A stretch of DNA of 11,777 nucleotides, from the NCBI GenBank assembly GCA_037445875.1, contig JBBIJR010000093.1, positions 1 through 11,777 of the forward strand, given 5' to 3'. The stretch comes from JBBIJR01 sp037445875. Lineage in GTDB: Bacteria; CLD3; SB21. The notes under the pieces were generated by a model. That model searched no databases. It saw only the letters and a program-made list of their open reading frames with translations, and was not told the origin of the DNA. Made by a program: the position numbers and the translations under genes. Of this stretch, positions 1 through 5,090 are shown one piece after another (position 1 is the first letter of the stretch; each line of letters begins with the position of its first letter).

Positions 1-149
1 TTATCGGCCTTCGCGGTTTGGTTGGGATCAACCTCGACCTTTGTTAAAGCCCGTTTAGACCAGGCCTTCTCCAATTGGGCCATTGAGTCGGGTACGTGGA
101 GGAATGACACCGCCAGCAATCCCACAAGAAAAGCGGTAAGAAGCCTCAT
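1..149 (-). CDS. Exported protein, N-terminal part only (runs off left edge)
   Basis: Reading the minus strand from the ATG at 149-147 gives 49 codons open to the window edge. The protein begins MRLLTAFLVGLLAVSF and continues to a likely signal-peptidase site after Ser-Met-Ala at residues 22-24, before Gln-Leu-Glu-Lys. This is a classic Sec signal peptide: basic residue 2, hydrophobic core 3-17, small residues before the cut. A very strong ribosome binding site, AAGGAGG, lies just upstream on the minus strand (153-159), which fixes the start. The mature part seen is only about 25 residues and charged, so the function cannot be told. The product is inferred to be periplasmic, outer-membrane or secreted. 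It is divergent from the small gene at 398-673. Confidence 0.72.
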   Translation of the reverse strand, partial: MRLLTAFLVGLLAVSFLHVPDSMAQLEKAWSKRALTKVEVDPNQTAKAD

Positions 150-248
150 GACAGCCTCCTTGAGAAAAAGTAGTGATGGATCACATGCGGCCGAGGGCTG
201 CAAGGAGTGAGAACGGCTTTGCAGCGGGCCACTTCAGTAGGTGCGAAG

Positions 249-277
249 AAAGTAATGGCATGACTGTCCATTGTCAA
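249..277 (-). promoter_or_regulatory. Candidate promoter for the exported protein at 1-149
   Basis: On the minus strand a perfect TTGACA (277-272) is followed after 17 bases by TACTTT (254-249). This fits the TTGnnn-17-TAnnnT layout seen in front of several genes here. The leader before the ATG at 149 would be about 90 bases. The -35 box is perfect and the -10 box weak. This is sequence inference only. Confidence 0.35.
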
Positions 278-360
278 GGACGGAATTAGAATACATGATG
301 GCAACCCTGCCCTCGCAAACCGTATAGTCATACAGTCCGGGGGCCGGTCGAAATCGGGAC

Positions 361-389
361 TTGCGCTCGCGAACGCACTTTGGTACCAT
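361..389 (+). promoter_or_regulatory. Candidate promoter for the small gene at 398
   Basis: TTGCGC (361-366), 17 bases, then TACCAT (384-389). The ATG at 398 lies 8 bases after the -10 box, so transcription would begin at or next to the start codon and the message would be leaderless. This agrees with the absence of a ribosome binding site upstream of 398 and favours ATG 398 over the TTG at 392. Both boxes are weak matches. Confidence 0.3.
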
Positions 390-397
390 GATTGATC

Positions 398-673
398 ATG
401 CAATCCAAGCCGCAGGAAGAGAAGCGACCGACCGCCGATGAGACGTTCGTCAATCTGATTCGCGTCGCCGACGAGGACGAAAAGATCGGGAAGTTCGTGC
501 GCGCCGTCGTGAGCCAGCCCGATTTCGAACGGTTGTCGCTGGTCAATTCTTTCATCTCCGAGATGGCCCTCAAAGGAGCGCCTCAAGAATTCATCAAGGC
601 CGTAGCCGCGCTCCGGGATCCTCAAATCGCGGCGGATGTGAAGAAATGGCTGGAACGGGAGCGGTATTTCTGA
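398..673 (+). CDS. Small charged alpha-helical protein, function unknown
   Basis: A 91-residue protein from ATG 398 (93 residues if the in-frame TTG at 392 is used). I do not recognise the family. It has no signal peptide, no membrane segment and no cysteine. It is rich in Glu, Asp, Lys and Arg with regularly spaced hydrophobic residues, so it is probably a soluble, mostly helical cytoplasmic protein. The N-terminal 12 residues are Lys/Glu-rich and probably disordered. The C-terminus ends in an amphipathic stretch, VKKWLERERYF. Codon use has the G/C-ending third positions of the neighbouring real genes, which supports coding. There is no Shine-Dalgarno sequence; a possible leaderless promoter lies at 361-389. 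It stands alone, divergent from the exported protein on its left, with no operon partner downstream. Confidence 0.6.
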   Translation: MQSKPQEEKRPTADETFVNLIRVADEDEKIGKFVRAVVSQPDFERLSLVNSFISEMALKGAPQEFIKAVAALRDPQIAADVKKWLERERYF

Positions 674-862
674 TAGCCACGCGATTCTGAACCTTTCACG
701 GAGCCTCCAGGTCAAGATACGGGCCGATTTTCAGCGTCCATCCAGCTTCCCGATAACTCCCTCCCGAAAGAGTTCGAACCTCGCCGCGATACGATTGGCA
801 CGGAACCCTCTGTCGTGAGAGCCGTATACCGTGGACAATTCGAACCCTCACACGGATCACCC

Positions 863-997
863 ATGACTCGAATGATGGTGCTACTTGTGCTGACTGCCGC
901 TTCGGCAGCGGCGCAAGACAAACAACACGCCGCCGCGTACGGACAGAACCCGCAGAACGGAGGATTGGTAGGAGCCAACGGTACAATTACTAACTAA
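863..997 (+). CDS. Doubtful short secreted peptide or gene remnant
   Basis: From ATG 863 a 44-residue reading frame starts with what looks like a signal peptide: Met-Thr-Arg, a hydrophobic core MVLLVLTAASAA, then Ala-Ala-Gln with a plausible cut before Gln. The remaining 24 residues are polar and rich in Gly, Asn and Gln. It ends inside a TAAC tandem repeat (about 986-999) that places stop codons in all three frames. There is no clear ribosome binding site, and no promoter was found with the layout used elsewhere. Either it is a tiny secreted peptide or, more likely, the 5' end of a longer exported protein whose body has been lost, since the region to its right is repeat-rich and holds other gene fragments. 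The longer start at 815 would put the hydrophobic stretch inside the protein and is less likely. Confidence 0.25.
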   Translation: MTRMMVLLVLTAASAAAQDKQHAAAYGQNPQNGGLVGANGTITN

Positions 998-1052
998 CTA
1001 ACAATACAGCAACCGCCTAATTTTGCAGTCGATGCTTTATCAGCGGGTTTTC

Positions 1053-1210
1053 GCGGCCTTGGAAAAAACGTCGATACAGAACCAGAGTTCGCGCCTCAAT
1101 TAGGCGGAAAACGTGGAACAGACATGCAGATTTCCCGTCACGTTCAAGTTAGGAACTGTTTTCCGCCGCCATCAAGCGAACTCGGGTTCCGACGTTTTTT
1201 CCACAGCCGC
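1053..1210. repeat. Large imperfect inverted repeat (about 158 bp hairpin)
   Basis: The left arm 1061-1092 and right arm 1176-1202 are reverse complements at 26 of 27 positions once a 5-base insertion ATACA (1074-1078) in the left arm is skipped. The core 13 bases GGAAAAAACGTCG match perfectly. Pairing resumes inside with a perfect 10-bp stem, GGCGGAAAAC (1103-1112) against GTTTTCCGCC (1158-1167), and extends weakly outside through GCGGC (1053-1057 against 1206-1210). The central loop is about 45 bases. No gene is seen inside. It could be a miniature transposable element, a dispersed palindromic repeat or a structured RNA. Together with the hairpin at 1222-1250 it fills the gene-free stretch 998-1321. 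Confidence 0.7.
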
Positions 1211-1221
1211 TGTTTTCTTTG

Positions 1222-1250
1222 GTTCTTTCTTTTGCGTCAAAAGAAAGAAC
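1222..1250. repeat. Perfect 12-bp palindrome with 5-base loop
   Basis: GTTCTTTCTTTT (1222-1233), loop GCGTC, then AAAAGAAAGAAC (1239-1250) is a perfect stem-loop. From memory, similar GTTnCTTTCTTTT palindromes occur as dispersed repeats in many bacterial genomes. Only one copy is in this window, so dispersal cannot be shown here. It sits 11 bases after the large inverted repeat and before the hydrolase remnant. There is no T-run after it, so it is not a typical intrinsic terminator. Confidence 0.7.
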
Positions 1251-1321
1251 ATCACCACTCTTTTCAGTTCTATTGCCTGCTCTATTTTTGAGACCATTAA
1301 TATATTGCAAATCCTGTGACG

Positions 1322-1471
1322 AGGGCCCGCCGCTGGTCCTTCTTGCCCGGATGTACACACTTTGGCGCCTACGAAAGGCCGGATCTTTTCAATCGCGTGC
1401 TGCTGGATTTTTTCGAACATCCGTTCACTAAGCGATCGACGGTGGAGGCGTTCACCGGGGCGAAGAAGTGA
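1322..1471 (+). pseudogene. C-terminal remnant of an alpha/beta-hydrolase
   Basis: Frame 2 encodes about 50 residues ending at the TGA 1469-1471 with no usable start. The peptide reads FLPGCTHFGAYERPDLFNRV and then LLDFFEHPF. This matches the C-terminal block of alpha/beta-fold hydrolases such as proline iminopeptidase and haloalkane dehalogenase relatives: the catalytic histidine in a G-C-x-H-F context (here His at 1358-1360), the conserved ERP motif, and the final amphipathic helix FNRVLLDFF. The nucleophile elbow G-x-S-x-G and the rest of the fold are absent upstream, where only repeats are found. So this is the 3' end of a gene whose body was lost. The last codons overlap the GTG at 1468 of the next frame. 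Homology is clear from about 1337; the left boundary is uncertain. Confidence 0.65.
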
Positions 1472-2349
1472 TCGCACCCGATCCCGTACGGTACGTCACC
1501 CCAGTGAAGTTCTCTCATATCAGAGTCAAAGATAAAGACTGTATGCCTTTTCTTTGTCTTGATCCCTCAACAAGCTCGGGACCGTACGCGAACAACACCG
1601 TCTTTTCTCCGTACAGCAATCCGCCTTCGTATTCCTGGTCCGGTTCGTCAACGAATATCGCCGTCGAGGTCACGGGCACTTCCGGAAGCAACATCAACTG
1701 CGCCTTCTACGTGTCGAGTCCGATTTCCGCCTCCCCGTCAAAGCCCTTCATGTGCCGGATCGATCTCCAGGCAAACAAGGTGATCTGGTTTAAGAACCCG
1801 GAGACCGACGTGTCTCAATACGAAGTCTGGAGAGGCCAGTCCTCCAGCCCAACGACGCTCCCGACCTCATGGACATTGAAAGCAACCGTCTCCGACACGT
1901 TCTGGGTCGAGACCGACTATGATTTGCAGCAAACGGCCTCGCAATACCTGCACTATAAGGTCCGTGCAAAGGACTCACAGACGAAACTGTCGGTGTACTC
2001 AAGCTCGCTCGCCGCGGGAAAGGGTTCTGCGTATAAGGAAGGCTTTTCGGAGCCGGTAGCCGGTCTGCCTCTGAGATTTGCTCTTTTCCAGAATCATCCG
2101 AATCCCTTCAATCCGGGAACCGTAATCCGGTACGCATTGCCAACAAGTACCGATGTCACACTGACCGTCTACAATCTCCTTGGTCAGGAGGTCCGCACGC
2201 TGATCCAATCGACGATGGCTGCCGGTTACCATAAAGTCTACTGGGACGGAAAAGACGGTTTTGGAAAGCAGGTAGCATCGGGCGTGTACTTCTACCGACT
2301 GCAGACGAAGGAATTCACGAAAGCGAACAAGATGCTTCTCGTCACGTGA
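1468..2349 (+). CDS. Secreted protein, probably 5'-truncated, with Fn3-like domain and type IX sorting domain
   Basis: Counting from GTG 1468, residues about 95-185 look like a fibronectin type III / Ig-like beta-sandwich, with a QYEVWRG strand and a late HYKVRAKD strand. Residues 207-218, FQNHPNPFNPGT, begin the C-terminal FlgD-like / Por-secretion sorting domain, which runs through VYNLLGQEVRTL, a G-Y-H-K-V-Y-W-D-G strand and GVYFYRL to KMLLVT. In FCB bacteria this domain directs proteins through the type IX system to the cell surface or medium. There is no signal peptide and no good ribosome binding site at GTG 1468, ATG 1543 or ATG 1750. The first ~38 codons cross the end of a hydrolase remnant and a dispersed repeat (1558-1583). 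I infer that the original N-terminus and catalytic or adhesive module were lost, and the frame may not be expressed. The C-terminal half is convincing. A strong terminator follows. Confidence 0.6.
   Translation: MIAPDPVRYVTPVKFSHIRVKDKDCMPFLCLDPSTSSGPYANNTVFSPYSNPPSYSWSGSSTNIAVEVTGTSGSNINCAFYVSSPISASPSKPFMCRIDLQANKVIWFKNPETDVSQYEVWRGQSSSPTTLPTSWTLKATVSDTFWVETDYDLQQTASQYLHYKVRAKDSQTKLSVYSSSLAAGKGSAYKEGFSEPVAGLPLRFALFQNHPNPFNPGTVIRYALPTSTDVTLTVYNLLGQEVRTLIQSTMAAGYHKVYWDGKDGFGKQVASGVYFYRLQTKEFTKANKMLLVT
1558..1583. repeat. Dispersed short repeat of the DPSTSSG / PELVEG type
   Basis: The sequence around CCCTCAACAAGCTCGGGA translates as DPSTSSG on the plus strand and PELVEG on the minus strand. 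This is the signature of a short palindromic repeat seen in many bacterial genomes as a CCTGAGCTTGTTGAAGG-like unit. Here it lies inside the 5' end of the 1468-2349 frame. Recognition is from memory of the family; only one copy is in this window. Confidence 0.5.
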
Positions 2350-2372
2350 ACCCCGCCGGGATTCCCTCATTC

Positions 2373-2410
2373 ACGCCAGCTCTTTCGAGGGCTGGCGTTT
2401 TTCTTGTTTT
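2373..2410 (+). terminator. Rho-independent terminator
   Basis: ACGCCAGC (2373-2380) pairs perfectly with GCTGGCGT (2391-2398) around a 10-base loop region, and the stem runs straight into a T-rich tail, TTTTTCTTGTTTT (2398-2410). It lies 24 bases after the stop of the secreted protein. It is the clearest terminator in the window. Confidence 0.88.
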
Positions 2411-2467
2411 CGTCACACCGCAATTTCGAACCTCCCCAGGAAAGGCAACCGCCGAAATTCTTCATTG

Positions 2468-2487
2468 CCACGAGCTCTGGCTCGTGG
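2468..2487. repeat. Perfect 8-bp palindrome, CCACGAGC
   Basis: CCACGAGC (2468-2475), loop TCTG, GCTCGTGG (2480-2487) forms a perfect hairpin. It is in the 337-base gene-free stretch 2350-2686, which otherwise holds the terminator, a second palindrome 23 bases further on, and the rpe promoter. There is no T-run. It is probably part of a dispersed intergenic repeat together with 2511-2528. Confidence 0.6.
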
Positions 2488-2510
2488 AGATCGTTTTGCT
2501 ATAAGGTGAT

Positions 2511-2528
2511 GTTGGGTTTTAACCCAAC
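2511..2528. repeat. Perfect 8-bp palindrome, GTTGGGTT
   Basis: GTTGGGTT (2511-2518), TT, AACCCAAC (2521-2528). It is followed by CTCGGGGCTGAAGTC. The pairing is perfect and it sits close behind the palindrome at 2468-2487, suggesting one compound intergenic element. No protein can be read from it. Confidence 0.6.
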
Positions 2529-2634
2529 CACTCGGGGCTGAAGTCTTGCGTTTTCCAGTCGTTCTCCGCGATATGCGGTTTCTGTCTCCGAATCCATTAC
2601 CGCGTTTTCGGGTGTTGCATCCTCTCAAAAACAA

Positions 2635-2663
2635 TTGATTCTCTAGGTCAACTTCTCTAAGTT
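2635..2663 (+). promoter_or_regulatory. Candidate promoter of the rpe-amidase operon
   Basis: TTGATT (2635-2640), 17 bases, TAAGTT (2658-2663). The predicted transcript start is near 2670, leaving a leader of about 16 bases that contains a weak AAAGAG (2675-2680) before ATG 2687. It is the only good candidate for the five-gene operon, and it lies downstream of a terminator and two palindromes, as a new transcription unit would. Confidence 0.42.
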
Positions 2664-2686
2664 GCACTGAATTCAAAGAGCGTACG

Positions 2687-3349
2687 ATGGCCATTATTGC
2701 ACCGTCCATACTCTCCGCCGATTTTGCGCACCTCGCACGGGACGTGCGCGCCGCCGAAGAAGCCGGCGCCGACTGGATCCACGTGGACGTGATGGACGGC
2801 CACTTCGTACCCAACATCACCATCGGACCGGTCGTGGTCGAACATCTTCGCAAAGTCACGCAATTGCCCCTCGATGTGCATCTCATGATCGAGCAGCCCG
2901 ATAGGTACATTCCCGATTTCCGAAAGGCCGGAGCGGATGTCATCTCGGTGCACCAGGAGGCGTGCGTCCACCTGCACCGCACGCTCGACCTGATCCACAC
3001 CACAGGCGCGAAAGCGGGCGTGGTGCTCAATCCGGCCACACCGCCGGAGACGATCCGCTACGTGCTGGACGACGTGGACCTTATCCTCGTGATGTCGGTC
3101 AATCCCGGCTTCGGAGGACAGGAATTCGTCGAATCGTCGGTACTGAAGATACGGACGCTGAAGGAGATGATCGACTACCGCCGCATTTTCATCGAAGTCG
3201 ACGGCGGGATTAACGACGAGACGGGACGCCGTGTCGTCCAGGCGGGAGCCAATGTCCTGGTCGCCGGGTCCTACATCTTCGGTTCGGAGAATGTGAAGGA
3301 CCGCATCGCACGATTGAAGAAAATATCGGCCGGCCAGGTCGCCGCCTGA
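2687..3349 (+). CDS. rpe: Ribulose-phosphate 3-epimerase
   Basis: This enzyme interconverts D-ribulose 5-phosphate and D-xylulose 5-phosphate in the cytoplasmic pentose phosphate pathway. The 220-residue length is normal for the family, and the TIM-barrel landmarks are in order. The N-terminal APSILSADF is at residues 5-13. HVDVMDGHFVPN (32-43) carries metal ligand His32 and catalytic Asp34. DVHLM (62-66) carries ligand His64. MSVNPGFGGQ (135-144) is the phosphate loop and flexible lid. EVDGGIN (169-175) carries the second catalytic acid Asp171, and the GSYIFG phosphate site begins at 193. All key residues are intact. ATG 2687 gives the standard N-terminus. It is first in an operon; the next gene starts 42 bases later. 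Its ribulose 5-phosphate substrate also leads to PRPP, the precursor used upstream of PurD, encoded three genes later. Confidence 0.96.
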   Translation: MAIIAPSILSADFAHLARDVRAAEEAGADWIHVDVMDGHFVPNITIGPVVVEHLRKVTQLPLDVHLMIEQPDRYIPDFRKAGADVISVHQEACVHLHRTLDLIHTTGAKAGVVLNPATPPETIRYVLDDVDLILVMSVNPGFGGQEFVESSVLKIRTLKEMIDYRRIFIEVDGGINDETGRRVVQAGANVLVAGSYIFGSENVKDRIARLKKISAGQVAA

Positions 3350-3391
3350 AACCCTGATCGTGGAAACGTTCAATCGGAGTTCGGCCCGTTC

Positions 3392-4408
3392 ATGATGACC
3401 CTGCCCCCTTTCGAGTACGTAGCCCCGGAATCGGTCGCCGATGCCGTGAAGTTGCTCGGGCAATACGGCGAACGCGCCAAAGTTCTCGCCGGCGGCACGG
3501 ACCTCATCCCGAGCATGAAGAATAAACTTTTCGAGCCGCAGGTGCTGCTCAGCATCAACCGGATCGAAGAACTGAAACGCGTCAAGTACGATCCCGCCAA
3601 CGGCCTAACGATGGGCGCACTCGTCACTCTCACCGACGTGGGCGAACATCAACCGATCGTGCAGCACTATCCGGTGCTTGCCCAGACCGCGAGGAAGATC
3701 GCCACGCCGCTGCTGCAGAACAAAGGCACGATCGGCGGCAATATCCTGCTCGACACGCGGTGTTATTACTACAACCAGTCCTACTTCTGGCGCAAGGCCC
3801 TCAACGGCTGCATGAAAAAGGACGGGCCGGTCTGCCGCGTCGCACCCGGCGGCCACCGCTGCTACGCGATCTCCTCCTGCGATACCGTGCCCGTCCTGCA
3901 CGCGCTCAACGCATCGATCCGCCTGGTCAGCGCGCGCGGGGAACGCACGATACCGCTGCGCGAGTTCTATGTAAACGACGGCATGCATTTCAATAAACTC
4001 GAGACAGGGGAACTGCTGACGGAAGTGCACGTGCCCGTCCCGCCAAAAGGTTTCCGCGGCGCATACATGAAACTGCGCCGCCGCCAGGCGATCGACTACC
4101 CGATGCTCGGGGTGATGGTCGGCGTGGTGCTGGACGAGCAACAGATCTGCCGCGACGCCTGCATCGTACTCGGCGCCGTGTTCTCCTGTCCGTGGGAAAT
4201 CGTCGAGGCAAAACAGGCTCTGGTCGGAAAGAAGATCACAGAAAGAGAAATCGAAGAGGCCTCGGACATCGCCTATGATGTCGCCAAGCCGATGGACCTT
4301 ACCAATTTCCGTCCGGCGTATCGTAAACGCATGGTCAAGGTGTTCACGAAGAGATTGTTGTACACGCTGACGCAGGAACGGGTCTACACCGAAGAGGTGC
4401 TCGCGTAG
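3392..4408 (+). CDS. FAD-binding, iron-sulfur subunit of the molybdenum hydroxylase family (4-hydroxybenzoyl-CoA reductase beta-like)
   Basis: This is the medium FAD subunit of the xanthine dehydrogenase family. AGGTDLIP (33-40) and the GTIGGN motif (112-117) bind FAD; the C-terminal 230-335 matches the CO dehydrogenase flavoprotein C-terminal domain. Between them is an insertion rich in cysteine (Cys124, 140, 148, 157, plus 163) with the segment YNQSYFWRKALNGC. This insertion is characteristic of 4-hydroxybenzoyl-CoA reductase beta (HcrB), where four cysteines hold an extra [4Fe-4S] cluster. It therefore fits HcrB better than ordinary xanthine dehydrogenase. No molybdopterin subunit or 2Fe-2S subunit lies beside it, though these are normally adjacent, so partner and substrate are unknown and the reductase name is by similarity. 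CGGAG at 3375-3379 precedes ATG 3392. It is the second gene of the operon and is followed by tonB after 20 bases. Confidence 0.85.
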   Translation: MMTLPPFEYVAPESVADAVKLLGQYGERAKVLAGGTDLIPSMKNKLFEPQVLLSINRIEELKRVKYDPANGLTMGALVTLTDVGEHQPIVQHYPVLAQTARKIATPLLQNKGTIGGNILLDTRCYYYNQSYFWRKALNGCMKKDGPVCRVAPGGHRCYAISSCDTVPVLHALNASIRLVSARGERTIPLREFYVNDGMHFNKLETGELLTEVHVPVPPKGFRGAYMKLRRRQAIDYPMLGVMVGVVLDEQQICRDACIVLGAVFSCPWEIVEAKQALVGKKITEREIEEASDIAYDVAKPMDLTNFRPAYRKRMVKVFTKRLLYTLTQERVYTEEVLA

Positions 4409-4428
4409 GGGAAAGCAAGGGGTACCCA

Positions 4429-5085
4429 TTGAATCGATCGGAGAGCCGCCCATTCATCCGGAAGCCTCTGTTCCTGCTCCGCCGTCAGTCCTACACGAGG
4501 ACGTTGGAGGCGTCACTGATGGCCTCGCTGATGCTCATCACGCTGCTCGTCCGGTGGAGACCCGCACCGGGAGGCGCCTCGATTCCACCCGTGCCGAAAC
4601 CGGAAATCATTCTTGAAGTGACCGATATTCCACAGACGCGCCAACCGCTGTCCGTCAAGGGCCAGCCCATTCGCCCGATCATCCCGATCAAATCGGACCT
4701 TCCGGATCAATTGCTCATCGACGAGACCGACGTGATCTTCGGTACTGAAGAAGGACTCCTCGAGATACCGGCGCCTCCGGTGCTTCCGGGACGCGATAAA
4801 ACCGAGTACCATCCCCCGCGCCTCATGGTGAGCAAGTTCCCGGAATACCCGCGGGAGCTCCAGAAGAAAGGCATCGGGGGCGTTGTCGTGCTGTCGATCC
4901 GGGTGGACACCGAGGGTATGGTCGTCGAGCACCGCATCAAACAGAACACGACGAACAACGAAGAGCTGACCCGGCTGGCCGTCGAAACGGTATACAAGTG
5001 CCGGTTTTTTCCCGCCAGCGACGGCAAGAAGACGATTCCGGCCTGGACGGAACACAAGTTCGAATTCACGGATAACCAACGGTAG
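4429..5085 (+). CDS. TonB-family energy-transducing protein
   Basis: The 218-residue protein has the TonB layout: a basic cytoplasmic N-terminus (1-24), one membrane segment about 27-43 (LEASLMASLMLITLLVRW), a proline-rich periplasmic spacer (45-130), and a C-terminal TonB domain (132-215) with FPEYPRELQKKGIGG, VRVD-type strand, E-G-M-V and CRFFPA. TonB proteins carry inner-membrane proton-motive energy to outer-membrane receptors. This short form with a modest spacer is common in FCB bacteria and may instead act as a structural periplasmic protein. The start is TTG 4429: AAGGGG (4417-4422) sits 6 bases before it, and the next Met (residue 31) would cut into the membrane helix. No exbB or exbD is adjacent; it lies 5 bases before purD. 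Confidence 0.88.
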   Translation: MNRSESRPFIRKPLFLLRRQSYTRTLEASLMASLMLITLLVRWRPAPGGASIPPVPKPEIILEVTDIPQTRQPLSVKGQPIRPIIPIKSDLPDQLLIDETDVIFGTEEGLLEIPAPPVLPGRDKTEYHPPRLMVSKFPEYPRELQKKGIGGVVVLSIRVDTEGMVVEHRIKQNTTNNEELTRLAVETVYKCRFFPASDGKKTIPAWTEHKFEFTDNQR

Positions 5086-5090
5086 CGCGG

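Noticed and set aside
200..229. Possible 7-bp stem GCTGCAA/TTGCAGC
   Set aside because: It is short with a long loop, expected by chance at this base composition.
1113..1477. Several short open frames on both strands across the repeat region
   Set aside because: They read through the inverted repeats and the hairpin, overlap one another and show no conserved domain. Only the hydrolase tail in frame 2 has recognisable similarity.
2657..3463. Minus-strand frame of 268 codons opposite rpe
   Set aside because: It is a shadow of rpe, whose motifs are complete. It is rich in His, Arg and Asp without domain pattern.
3392..4408. Calling the flavoprotein xanthine dehydrogenase subunit
   Set aside because: The cysteine-rich insertion between the FAD motifs and the C-terminal domain is the mark of the 4-hydroxybenzoyl-CoA reductase beta type.
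3605..4453. Minus-strand frame of 282 codons opposite the flavoprotein gene
   Set aside because: It is antisense to a clearly recognisable FAD subunit and shows no motif of its own.
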